Assembly: GCA_036186865.1 (NCBI GenBank)
Contig: AP025067.1
Span: forward strand, 8,790,981 to 8,854,980
DNA length: 64,000 bases
Direction of reading: 5' to 3'
From: Eustoma russellianum
Lineage: Eukaryota > Streptophyta > Magnoliopsida > Gentianales > Gentianaceae
Under the pieces are notes generated by a model. That model had not been told where the DNA came from and searched no databases. It was given only the letters and a program-made list of their open reading frames with translations. Below are positions 31,021 through 41,387 of the stretch, one piece after another (position 1 is the first letter of the stretch; each line of letters begins with the position of its first letter). The translations under genes were made by a program, and so were the position numbers.

Positions 31021-31487
31021 GTAAGCAGAAGAGGAAGCATTTTTGTTAGCCTCTGCGGCAAATCTCTTTTGGGTACAATAGTGATGACATTAAATTTAAA
31101 CATCCTATTCGACAAGTACCCCTTCCCCAAATACATGCCATTTTTCGAAAGAATAACTTTATTGGACTCTAACACTAGTCTAAAACCATGCATGACTAGA
31201 AGAGATCCAGATACTAAATTCTTCCGAATGTCAGGGACGTGTAGCACATTCTGCAGAGTCAGATGCTTCCCTGAGGTGAGCTTCAGAACAACTTTGCCCT
31301 CGCCTTTGATCTTCGAAGAGGCCGAGTTCCCCATGTAAAGTTGTTCGTTGTTCCCAGGCTGGTACTCCGTGAACATCTCTTTGCTGGAGCAAACATGTCT
31401 AGTGGCGCCAGTATCAAGCCACCACTCGCGTATGTTCCCCACAGCGTTGCACTCTGAGACCACCGCACAGAGATTTAGATCATCCAA
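30951..31487 (-). CDS. Copia 2 protease
   Basis: A 178-codon frame with the active site REWWLDTGATRHVCS near residue 23 and the LHVPDIRKNLVSGSLL block, continuing to the ITIVPKRDLP linker. A frameshift near 31045 makes its tail leave the integrase frame. Confidence 0.9.
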   Translation of the reverse strand: MDDLNLCAVVSECNAVGNIREWWLDTGATRHVCSSKEMFTEYQPGNNEQLYMGNSASSKIKGEGKVVLKLTSGKHLTLQNVLHVPDIRKNLVSGSLLVMHGFRLVLESNKVILSKNGMYLGKGYLSNRMFKFNVITIVPKRDLPQRLTKMLPLLLTCLSLLVYGIFVWDMLITSQYNE

Positions 31488-31495
31488 TGCATCGA

Positions 31496-32404
31496 CTATG
31501 TTGGCCTTTGCCTTGGTCTGCTTCTTCTTGGGCTTTCTGCATTCATTGCTGACATGCCCCTGAATGCCACAGTTGTAGCTTTCCCGGTGAACTTCTTGAC
31601 GATCTGCTTGCCTTTCTTGTTCACCCTGAGTTGGCCTTTCTTTCTCTTGGCCTCCGCAACATGGGCCTTAGCCTGACCAGAGCTTGATTGTGGCGCTTTC
31701 TCAGATCTACGATTGTCCTCCTCAATGTGGAGTCGAACAATCAGATCTTTCAATGTCATCTCCTTTCTCTTGTGTTTGAGATAGCTTCTGAATTCCCTCC
31801 ACAAAAGAGGTAGCTTCTCAATCACTGCAGCCACGACGAAAGATTCACTGAGTAACATGCCTTTCTCTTCCATCTCGGCAACCAACGTCTGAAGTTCCTC
31901 AACTTGAGAAACAACAGTGTGAGAATCAGACATTTTGAAATCCAGGAATTTGCCGACAATAAATTTCTTAGTGCCGGCATCTTCCGTACGGTATTTCTTT
32001 TCCAAAGCCTGCCACAAAGACTTTGCGGTTTTATACGTGCAGTACAAACCATACAAGGAGTTTTCCAAACAACTCAAAATATGGTTCAAACAAACATAAT
32101 TATTGAAGTTCCACGCTTCAACAAAATGTTGGTTCTGCATATTCTGGGTTTGGTCCTCCAGCAGATCCACCATAGGCAGGTCCTCAGTCAGAAAGGTAGC
32201 CAACCCCACGGCAGTCAAGAAGAACAGCATCTTCTGCTGCCAACGCTTGAAGAAGCTTCCACTAAACTTCTCTGGTTTCTCCACTTGGGCCACTGCAGGA
32301 CCCTGTGCAGGAGGAGCATGTCTCGGCACCCCAGAAGCTGGTGCCATTGGAGCAGAACTCTGTATGTTTGCACCTTGAACCGAGCCAGAGCTTGCGTTCT
32401 CCAT
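31496..32404 (-). CDS. Copia 2 gag
   Basis: Starts at MENASSGS (32404; a second Met is directly upstream). UBN2-type gag domain: KFSGSFFKRWQQKMLFFL, SLWQALEKKYRTEDAGTKK, LPLLWREFRSYLKHKRKEM, then a basic region. A one-base deletion just before the knuckle (near 31582) shifts the frame, so the CCHC motif is only readable in another frame. Upstream codons that run into the LTR are not part of the gene. Confidence 0.9.
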   Translation of the reverse strand: MENASSGSVQGANIQSSAPMAPASGVPRHAPPAQGPAVAQVEKPEKFSGSFFKRWQQKMLFFLTAVGLATFLTEDLPMVDLLEDQTQNMQNQHFVEAWNFNNYVCLNHILSCLENSLYGLYCTYKTAKSLWQALEKKYRTEDAGTKKFIVGKFLDFKMSDSHTVVSQVEELQTLVAEMEEKGMLLSESFVVAAVIEKLPLLWREFRSYLKHKRKEMTLKDLIVRLHIEEDNRRSEKAPQSSSGQAKAHVAEAKRKKGQLRVNKKGKQIVKKFTGKATTVAFRGMSAMNAESPRRSRPRQRPT

Positions 32405-32407
32405 CAT

Positions 32408-32551
32408 ATTTCTGTTCAGTTGAGCGAAACGTATAGATCGGAATAGAATCAGATTTAAGAAAGGAGTAGAAGTAGACTGCAAATCAGTATGAACACTGCT
32501 TTTGCGTAAAAAAACGGTACAGAAATAATTGTACAGAATACGTCTTAAGAT
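32408..32551 (-). promoter_or_regulatory. Copia 2 leader; same U5-complementary stretch as Copia 1
   Basis: 32537-32549 (AATACGTCTTAAG) is the inverse complement of U5 at 32658-32670, with one mismatch in this copy. No tRNA primer match was seen. Confidence 0.6.
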
Positions 32552-33751
32552 TGTTGGAGACAATCAATCCTGTACCAGACACAGTCGTTCAATGTGTGCA
32601 TATGAAACAGTAAAATAAAAAAAATAACCAAACCCGGGGCGAGTCGAGGACTCTGTCCTTAAGACATATTGCTCCGGTATACTATGCCCAACTGGCGTTA
32701 GCAACCGTCTCACAGGGTACAACGGGTACCTGTTCAGTTGATCGGCACTGCAGAACTTGAACTACTTCTAACCTTCGAATGTCCTGACTTCTTCCGGACG
32801 TGATGCAAACCTCGAATGCTATGAATGCAGTATGCTATGAATGCCAAAATTAATTGTGTCTAGAATGCATCCCTAGACTTGCTTATATAGGGGAGTCGGT
32901 TGGAGAACAGGTTACCGTGTCCGTTAGATCAAAACCGAAGTTTGATTTAGGCCGTTAGATGAAAACCTCCTATCTAGATTAGGAAGGTTTAATCTCAGCC
33001 TTTAGATCAAAACTGATTCACAGGTTTAAACCTGGAGCGTTAGATGGAAACCACATTCGGTTGGACGGTTAAGACAGTTTAAATCTCGGACGTTAGATTA
33101 AAGCTGCCTCTTCCACCACCGTTAGATCATACTAGATTGATCTTATATTCTATATGAGGATAATGTTTGTTTCAAGTTTGAAACACAACTGCACAAACAG
33201 AAGGATTGTGCACGCTGTCCAACATCGATTGATCACATCGATCGATCGAGGTCACATCGATCGATCGATGTGATCGATCGATGTACGTCAGAATCATTCC
33301 TCACCTTTCTGTCCAACTTCGATCGATCACATGGATCGATTGAGGTGACATTGATCGATCGATGTAAGACAGAAACATCGAAGCTCTCTGATCAACTTCG
33401 ATCGATGACATCGATCGATCGAAGTGACATCGATCGATGTCCGTCAGAAGCTCTTTACGCCACATGGACACATCCAATGTGGTATTCCTCCATAAGGGTG
33501 ACACGTCACCCATCCACAACGTTTTCCATCCACTTTGAGCATTAATTTCACATTCACCCGATATCGTAATTGAGTGATTTCACATCCTAAAATTAACTAC
33601 TCGTTACGTAGATAATTAAGGACTCTTAATTTTTCGATTTTCATTATCGGAAACTCATTAAGCTCAAAGTACGTTGCTCAACCAAGTTTTGCAACATTCA
33701 TTAATGGGCCAAAGTCCAAACTTTAAATCTCCAATCTTTAATTCTCCAACA
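32552..33751 (-). repeat. Copia 2 5' LTR (right)
   Basis: 1200 bases with both termini intact. TATA box at about 32882-32889 (minus). The CGATCGAT cluster at about 33222-33440 is longer than in the left LTR. Confidence 0.95.
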
Positions 33752-33756
33752 ACTGT
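33752..33756. other. Target-site duplication of Copia 2, right
   Basis: ACTGT, matching 26716-26720. Confidence 0.9.
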
Positions 33757-34442
33757 CCGGGTGTTTTATTAATAAATATGGGCCCTCACTTGTGGCAGAG
33801 GAATACCGTGGTTATAATTGCATTAATGTTCTATGGTGGGAGACTCTCCCAAACTAAGCAAAACAGAATAGAAATGATATACATAAAACGCAAAATACAA
33901 GTAATCAAGAATGAGTAGTTTGAGAATCTTAATATATTACAATGGGATCTATGGAAATCAAGAGCAGCGCCTTTTGCATGATTCACCGATTTCAATTTGT
34001 ATTGTGTAATGCTGGAAGATCTAGGCATAGCGAAGTTGCGATTCTCCTTCGGACCGTGTGATAATGCTCCAGTGTTTGCCATGTGAGATACGAAAACGAA
34101 TTGATAAAGATATGGTAAGACTGAGATAACGAAAAAGGAGGAATGCAAAACTGTATATATACTGGCGGTGCCTGTATTCCACATGAACACAGGCAACCTC
34201 AAGGAAAAGTCCAGCGTGCTTTTCCAGCATAGGTTGAGTGCACCATGGTAGTTCCGTACATGATATTTATACTCCTCAGCAAAGGTACAGAAAATAAATG
34301 TGTGATTCAAAGATGTAATGCATAGAAATGAAGCGGATAAAAGGAAGAATAATGTAAGGAGAACATACCAACGTTGCCTATGCCAATAGATGATATAGGC
34401 AACTAACGCCATATCACGCCAATCCATTGAGAGACATCATGA
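33757..34442 (-). other. LINE D 3' UTR
   Basis: From the RNase H end toward the 3' end on the minus strand: hairpin GTTGCCTAT...ATAGGCAAC (34373-34403) followed by GGTATGT, hairpin TGCCTGT...ACAGGCA (34169-34195), palindrome GGGAGACTCTCCC (33838-33850), family box TCCTCTGCCACAAGTGAGG (33784-33802), then an ATTAATAAAAC stretch and the split terminal palindrome. Confidence 0.8.
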
Positions 34443-35027
34443 TCAAAATCTCCGGTGGGGTACCGAGGTGTCCAAAGTTATTGGTCTTCGGACTTCACAA
34501 GGCAGGTCGAGTAAGGACGAAAAAATATTGACTCTTACTGAGTGCAACCCATGCGGCACTAATGCACGTGCGGCCGTGTTTGCCTCTCTTGGGAAATAAT
34601 GAAGAGTGGACCTATTTAATCTCAAAATTTGTATGGTACCATGTAGGTCTGAAGCATATGACCCCGTAAAACTTTCTGGAGCCGAGATGTGATGTAGTAC
34701 AACGCCACAGTCTGTTTCAATGATCATACGATCATGATCCCGAGAATAAAATATGAGTGCATACTGGAGCGCCATTAGTTCAGCTCTCAATGGCATCACA
34801 GCAGGTAAGCAAAAACAAATAGCTGGAATGAATTCCCCTTTGTGATTGCGTAAGATTGCGCCTGCAGCGGCGGTAGATTGCTTCACTGTTGCATCGACAT
34901 TCAACTTGAGTTTGCCTGTGGGAGGCTGCTCCCACCGAACAATTCTTGGCAGACGCCTTCGGATGGGTGGAGGGAATGAATGTGCTGACAAATGCGGCAT
35001 GTACTGAGAAAATTTCCAACTCTGCAT
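34443..35027 (-). CDS. LINE D RNase H domain
   Basis: A 194-codon frame with an archaeal/plant-LINE type RNase H: KLNVDATV (Asp45), RAELMALQYAL (Glu83), IIETDCGVV (Asp106), and YFPREANTAARAL near the end. The three acidic residues are present, so the fold could be intact, but it is cut off from the rest of ORF2 by upstream frameshifts. Plant L1 elements with this RNase H may use it to degrade the template RNA. Confidence 0.85.
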   Translation of the reverse strand: MQSWKFSQYMPHLSAHSFPPPIRRRLPRIVRWEQPPTGKLKLNVDATVKQSTAAAGAILRNHKGEFIPAICFCLPAVMPLRAELMALQYALIFYSRDHDRMIIETDCGVVLHHISAPESFTGSYASDLHGTIQILRLNRSTLHYFPREANTAARALVPHGLHSVRVNIFSSLLDLPCEVRRPITLDTSVPHRRF

Positions 35028-35812
35028 TGCTGCACACCAAGTATATACATAATCTCAAACTCGCCCAAACAGTCTTCTAAACAAAAAAATGTTCTCTCCA
35101 AATCGCGTGTGTATATATTCTTTCCAAATGACCCACACCAATAATGATGGCACCACAGCTCGTATTTGACCTATCATTGTGTGCAAAGAAGATGTTCTCC
35201 ACCATCGTAGCAAATACACTCGAAGTGTTGATTGAGAGGGCATTGGGCCAGAAAATAATAGTGATATTTCCTGTCATAAAGGCTTAATGGACGGGCAATG
35301 AAGAAAAATATGATCTAGATGGTCGGAATCTATCCTGCAAAAAACACATTGGGTTGGAAAGATTGTCTGCAGAATGCGAAGATTATCTGCTAGCAGAAGT
35401 GACCTCATCCACAACTTCCAAAGAAATACTTTTCCTACCAGTGGCATACTCGGCCATCAAATGTATTTTGAGTAGGGATACGGCAATGACGTAGCCGATA
35501 AAAGTGTATATGCCGACTTCAGGGAAAACTGCCCAAGATTATCAGTAGTCCAAGATAAACCATCCGCAGTAATCTGTACGTGATGATTAATGAAAACATT
35601 TATCCTGCAGATATGCTTCTAAGTAGGCGAATCATATATATGAGCATGTACGGAGGACTTTTGGCCATATTTAGCCCGACAGAAGACATCCCACAATGAC
35701 GAGAAAGATGATAGTTCCACCACAAACGACAGTCATATGCTTGCTGCATTATGGAAAGATGACGAATGTCCAAACCTCCGAGTTCTTTAGGCCGAAAAAT
35801 ATTATCCCAGGA
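35028..35812 (-). pseudogene. LINE D ORF2 zinc-binding domain
   Basis: Fragmented homology to the zinc-binding RT domain: CVFCRIDSDHLDHIFLHCPS near 35290-35350, and WSVWKEYIHTRFGE-type sequence around 35090-35140. Many frameshifts. Confidence 0.65.
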
Positions 35813-36522
35813 TCACCAATGATGCCAACAATTCCATAATAAATTAGACATTTTCCTATTGAGAGTATTTAGCATACTTTTTGATAATCTAGAGCTTGCA
35901 ATAATATGTAAAGGCATAGAACATAGGACATGCCTCAATAAGACAACGCGGCTAGCCATGGAGAGCAGTTTCGACGACCAAGAATTCAACACAGTATCAA
36001 AGTGAGCAATCAACGATGTACAGTAAGCAGCACGATTTATCCTTTTATACAAATTTGAACCCAATTATTTTATAGGTAAAGTAGTCAGGCGCATACCCAA
36101 AATTTGAGAAACTCGTGTTCCTGAGACCCCTTCTCCAACTACAACCTGGATTTTGTGAAGATTCACCAGTTGGCCCGAAACTCGCTGATAAGTATCTAAA
36201 AATCGTCGGAAATGCTGCAAATTCCTTAGGGAACCATTTAAAAAAATGACTAAATCATCCGCAAAACCCAAATGTGAAATCCTTGGGACCCTGCCTGCAT
36301 GAAAGTCACGTATTACCCCATTGTCCATAAGTATGTTCAGCCCTCTTAAAAATCCTTCTGATGACAAGATAAATAAAATTGGCGAGAGTGGATCACCTTA
36401 TTTAACACACGAGTCACTGGAAAGAATCCAGTCGGTCTTCCATTTATTAAAATGGTGCAACGTGTGGCTGATAAATTATTGATAAGAATGCACACTAATC
36501 TCAGATGAAATCCATTCAGAAT
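35813..36522 (-). pseudogene. LINE D reverse transcriptase (palm and thumb)
   Basis: Pieces: INNLSATRCTILINGRPTGF, GDPLSPILFILSSEGFLRGL (in two frames because of a small deletion), HLGFADDLVIFLNG (FADD active site, near 36253), and the thumb LNSWSSKLLSMASRVVLLRH. The fingers are missing: sequence changes to Copia RT at about 36522. Confidence 0.85.
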
Positions 36523-36900
36523 TGAATACAGGAGGAATATGCATATGAACTTCCTCTTCCAAGTCACCATTAAGAAATGCATTCTTAATGTTAAGCTGGA
36601 ATAGTGGCGAGTCAAGATTAACAGCAAGAAAAAAAGTATTCTTATAGTGTTTAGCTTTGCTACCGGTGCAAAGGTCTTCTCATAGTTAAATCCAAATGTT
36701 TGAGTGAAAATTTTGGCAACCAACCTGGCTTCATGCTTGTTAATGGATCAATCAAAACTATATTTGATAGAAAAGATCCATTTGCATCCCATTATTTTGA
36801 TTCCATTCATAGCATGTATAACTTCCCAACTCTAATTTTTGATCAAGGCATCTATTTCCTCAATAACAGCTTTCTTCCACTCAAGTTGAGCTAAAGCCTC
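36523..36900 (-). pseudogene. Copia 3 reverse transcriptase, N-terminal part
   Basis: Copia RT blocks MGCKWIFSIKYSFD, EARLVAKIFTQTFGFNYEKT, and LNIKNAFLNGDLEEEVHMHI in shifting frames. The first catalytic Asp appears as Asn (LNIK in place of LDVK). It breaks off at about 36523, before the YVDD block. Confidence 0.82.
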
Positions 36901-38035
36901 CTTAATGTTCCTTGGAACCTATAAAATGTCAAGTGAGGAAACAAAAACTTTAGAGTTTCCCTTAAGACAATCATATGAAACATAATTGCCAATGGGATAC
37001 GTCTTCTGCTCACATGTTCTTACCCCTTTTCTGATGGCAATTGGTTTATCATCAATTGGGACAATTTTCCTGACGGGAGATGATTCACCCTTAGATTCCA
37101 CAATACTTCTGTAAGTATTCTAATGATGATCAGAATCAATGGGATCCTTCTGAGGTGAGTGTTGATTCTCCCCACTTGGATCACATCCTTCTCTTACAGG
37201 TTCATTGCTAGGAAGATACTATACTACAGGTGTTGCATTCCTTTTCCTGCTCAAACTCAGTAACACCCTTACCATAGAGTGCATTAGATTCATCAAATAG
37301 AACATCAAGGGAAACATACATTTTTCTTGATGTTGGAGAGTAGCATTTGTATCCCTTTTGAGTACGAGAATACGGAAGAAAGATACATTTGTCAGCGCTA
37401 ATATCCAGCTTGTTTCTTAATTGTTCAGGAATATGTCTATACATAGTACAACCAAATACTTTCATAGGTAGTTCAGAAAACAAATTTGTAATTGGGAAAA
37501 AATGAGGCATGGCATTCTTAGGAGTGACATAGTTCAGTAACTTAGAAGGCATTCTGTTAATGAGGTGTGTAATAGTAAGTACACACTCACCCCAGTAATG
37601 CTTAGGGACCTTCATAGACATCATAATTGCCCTTGTTACTTCAAGGAGATGTCTATTCTTCCTTTCTGCAACTCCATTTGTTGTGGAGTGTAAGTACCGG
37701 AAGTCTTACGGTGAATTACCTTAGTATCTAGGTATTCTTTAACAGATGATTCAAGATATTCAGGGCCATTATTAGTTATTAACGGTTTTATTGTAGTATT
37801 AAACTGCTTCTAAACCATGCATATGAATTTTTTAAGAAGTTTCATCAAGTATAGCAGGTAAGTTCAGTATGGTCATCAACAAAGGTGTTGAACCACTTAG
37901 CACTATTGTTGTTGGCTACTCTTGAAGGTCTCCACACATCAGATTGAATCAAACTAAAAGGAGCACTACTTATATAACTTTCCTTTGGAGAGTTGGTTCT
38001 GCAACTTTTAGCAAACAAACAGCCTTCACAAAATA
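36901..38035 (-). pseudogene. Copia 3 integrase
   Basis: Frame 37208-37624 holds the end of the core and the C-terminal part: KVPKHYWGECVLTITHLINR, PSKLLNYVTPKNA, FGCTMYRHIPEQLRNKLD, KCIFLPYSRTQKGYKCYSPT. To the right the core is readable in pieces (NNGPEYLESSVKEYLDTKVI with the second catalytic Asp replaced). The linker 36919-37101 shows SYDCLKGNSKVFVSSLD. Confidence 0.85.
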
Positions 38036-38406
38036 AGCAGATTGATTGACATTGACAAACAAGGCTGGCATAAGCGTTTTGAGATACAAGAAGTTAGTAT
38101 GTCCTAATCTCTAATGTCATAACTAAATGCTCTTAGTGTTCCTAATAGCAATCATACATGATCTTACACTAGTTTGACTATTGAGAGGACTTGATCCTTC
38201 TGCTTGACGAAGGAAGAGACCATTGACCTTGTTAGCATTGCCAATCATCTTCATGGAGAAGACCTCCTAAAAATAACATTTAGAAGGTGAGAATGTCACT
38301 TCACATATAGTATCTTCAACATGTTTACCAACAGAGATCAAGTTAAATCTTAGCTCGGGTATGAACAGAACATTCTTTAATTTTAAGTTCTAAGTCAGCT
38401 TGATAT
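38036..38406 (-). pseudogene. Copia 3 pre-integrase and protease tail
   Basis: LKLKNVLFIPELRFNLISV (protease end) adjoins Copia 4 at 38406, then pre-integrase RLGHTNFLYLK near 38070-38110. These are the direct continuation of the protease on the other side of Copia 4. Confidence 0.8.
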
Positions 38407-41107
38407 TATTGGACCGTACACCTGCAATAAACACCACTAGAGGGGGGATGAATAGTAGTTAGCAGAAATTACACTACAACCCTTTGTAAAAATCCCCTTT
38501 GAAAATAGAATCTGAGACCACCTCAGATTCAGAACCCGTTTTTTGAAAAATTCAAAACAAATTGTACACAACTCAAAAAATTATGAAACTTTGGCGAATT
38601 TAACTTCAATGTGTTAACAAGATTAAATCAGACAAAAATAAGATCGTTTGACCCTTCAAACAAATAAAAATATTCAGATGGTCAATCTGGACCGAATGTT
38701 GCTAAATTTGCAAAATGTGTTTCTCTTTTAATATTCAACCAAAAAGGTTGATATTTATATTAAAACACTCCTTAGGATGTGTAGATGATGCTTCCAAAAG
38801 GCCCTGACCTTAAACAATTCTTCATAAATACAGAATTTAAGTTTTATCAAAAATGGTCAGATTGCAGCCAGATTGGAGAAGTTATCTTGCAATGATTGAA
38901 AGACTAAATTTCCCTTGCTCAAATCAAGTGACTCTTGTTGCAAATGAAAGTTAACAGTCTGAAGTATAACTTCATCAAAAATCACGAATTTTGAAAATGT
39001 GTAGCTATTTTTTCAAGATGTGAGAGGTTGTGTGAAATCTGCAGTAAAAACGGGCAGAAAACAGAAATGAAGAAACAAGACAAGAACACCGAGGATTTAT
39101 CCTGGTTCGGTCAATGTGACCTACTCCAGTCCCAAGGAACACCTTTTCTTGGATTTCACTATCAAATGAATCACCTTACAACAAGAAGCAAGCTTGATCC
39201 CTGTGTTATACACCAATCCTACTCAAGACTTGGATGATCACCTTCTGAGCAACACTTAGTTGCAACACCTCTACAACCTATTGATATTTCCTTATAAGAA
39301 TGGCTAATCAATCTTACAAATGAAGCTCAAGAGGCTTGTAGCACAACAAAACAACAAGAACACCTTAGCTACAAAGAATGGAACAAGAACAACAACAAGA
39401 AAAAGATGATAGCTAGACAATTCAACAAATGCTTGTAAGCTTCAAGTATGTTTCATCTTCTTCACCATTGCCTCTATTTATAGTGTGATTTGAGCCTTGG
39501 AGATAAGAACTCTAATGTGTCACCATCATCATCATCAATTCCAAATGTCTTCTCATCATTGGTTGGCCTTGTACACTTGGCAAAATAAGACAGAATGATT
39601 GGTCCACCTTGGCAACTCCATGTGGTCGATTTTATCAACTAAAATTGTCTTGATTATCCTTTGCCAAAAATGAAGATAATTAGAGAGATAATACTCCACT
39701 ATCCCCTCAACCCCTTAGCTTGAGAATAGGCATGTGAGGCTTTGAACATTTCAAATAAAATTCAGCTTCAATATCCCTTTAGTAGCTGTTGGCTACTAAG
39801 CATTTTTCCAAGATAATCTTTTGATTTTCCTTAATAAAATAAGAAAGGATAATACCACCAAAATATCCCCAACTTTAAGCGCAATAATAGGACATGTGAC
39901 AGCTCCATTTTGACTCAAACAATCTGCCATGACCAGCCATAGACGTTGGCTATATTTGAAAAAAATCCAAGTTGGCAATTTTGCCAACTAGCTCCTTTTT
40001 GGTTGGTCCACTTGTCTCCAACTCATAAAATGAATTCCACATCATATACAACTTCATATGCACGTTTTTCAACATATATATATGTGTAGCAACTCAGATT
40101 TTTGAAGAATAAATCAATAGATAATAGTTGACAAGATTATGTCAACGTGTAACAACGAAATTCCCAATTTTTCTTCTTACATGTCATGAACATTTCCACA
40201 CCTTTGACACCTTTAATATCTCTGAATAATGATGATAAATAAGCTCTTATAACATATATAAGATGGTCTTCAAGGAAAAAATAGAATGTGACATCTCAAA
40301 TCGTCACATATTCCGCTATAGTCAATAATATCATCATGTGAGAGAATAAGATAAAGAATCACCATATTATCTTCAAGTTAATAATAAATCCGCTCCAGAA
40401 TGAAGATAATATTATGCTCAAGAGATTCCTTGAGTGAAAATACCAAAAATATCCTTGAGGGTGAACTGACCAAAATACCCCTAGTATTAGAAAACTCCAG
40501 AAATGACCCGTATGGTCAGAAATAATCATGATATCACCTTTGTCATGATAAATAGTATAAGAATACACCCTTGAATTATTTTCACCATGTGATGTTCTTA
40601 CAAAACTCAAAATACCAATTTTGCCCTTTTTGGTAAGTTGTAGGAACTTCTAAGGCACGTCAGTTACAATACATTTAAAATCATCAAAATCACATAAGAT
40701 TCACATAATGAGCATGTATAAATCATATGCAAATGAAAAAAACCACTTTAACATATTTTAGAAAAATATTTCTAAAAACCTTAAACATTCTGTGAGACGT
40801 TGATCGATCCATATGAGGGGCTGACGTACGTCGATCGATCCACGTGAGGGGCTGACGTACGTCTATCGATCCACGTGAGAGATCGACGTCTCACAGTAAG
40901 TTTTTGGTTCTTTTCAGTCCAACATCGATCGATCCATGTTAGGGGATGATGTACATCGATCGATCCATGTGCCTCTGCCTGAGAGATCCACGTCATTTTG
41001 CTTTACTTTTTCATCCTTTAATCACTTACAACACCATATGTGACATTTCTAAGTATTCACCACTTAAAATCATGGCTTTGAAAATTATCCAAACATATTT
41101 CTCAACA
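38407..41107 (-). repeat. Copia 4 3' LTR (left), full length
   Basis: About 2.7 kb, ending ...TCTCAACA beside the polypurine tract. The other terminus reads TATTGGACC where the right LTR has TGTTTGACC. It contains a palindrome-rich segment (40795-40990) with GACGTACGTC and CGATCGATCC. No coding region; open frames inside are chance. Confidence 0.85.
40795..40990. repeat. Palindromic repeats in the Copia 4 3' LTR
   Basis: About five units of CGATCGATCCAYGTGAGGGG with GACGTACGTC palindromes between them. They lie in U3 and are absent from the right LTR because that copy is truncated. Confidence 0.8.
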
Positions 41108-41120
41108 TTCTCCCCCTTTT
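41108..41120 (-). promoter_or_regulatory. Polypurine tract of Copia 4
   Basis: AAAAGGGGGAGAA on the minus strand, next to the 3' LTR. Three further AGGGGGAG-like tracts follow in the internal region at about 41243, 41261 and 41351, a feature known from SIRE elements. Confidence 0.85.
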
Positions 41121-41387
41121 GGATGATTTTCAAAATAATTTAACACGATTTTAATGTCACAACTCATAACCATTTGTTTAACATCGTAAATCTTACCAAT
41201 TGTTTTCAAACTTTGTTTTCAACAAAATTTTAAATAGTTATGCTCCCCCTCAACTTATACTCTCCCCCTTAACCTATACTCAACTTATACCAATTGAAAC
41301 TTATCATACCACATCATGACTTACCAACTAAAATCATGTTCTTATTCTATCTCCCCCTTTATTTCGCAAATCATGCAAATGATAGAA
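41121..41387 (-). other. Copia 4 internal 3' non-coding region with extra polypurine tracts
   Basis: AT-rich, no coding frame; holds three additional polypurine tracts. No envelope-like frame, which some SIRE elements carry, is visible. Confidence 0.7.

Larger units (their letters stand above)
26721..33751 (-). mobile_element. Copia 2: complete Tork-like Ty1-copia retrotransposon
   Basis: About 7.0 kb, same family and strand as Copia 1, with TGTTGGAGA...TCTCCAACA ends, 5-bp target duplication, polypurine tract and the order gag, protease, integrase, RT, RNase H. It is better preserved than Copia 1: integrase, RT and most of RNase H are in long frames, and only a few frameshifts remain (gag knuckle, protease/integrase, integrase/RT, RNase H). 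Confidence 0.95.
26701..36522 (-). mobile_element. LINE D: 5'-truncated LINE with RNase H, split by Copia 2
   Basis: On the minus strand: RT palm and thumb, zinc-binding domain, RNase H, 3' UTR. The 3' terminal palindrome is cut by Copia 2 (26721-33751); its outer half lies at 26706-26720 next to (TA)n. The 5' end joins Copia 3 RT at about 36522 without microsatellite. Same family as LINEs A, B, C and F by RNase H, 3' box and hairpins. Confidence 0.88.
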
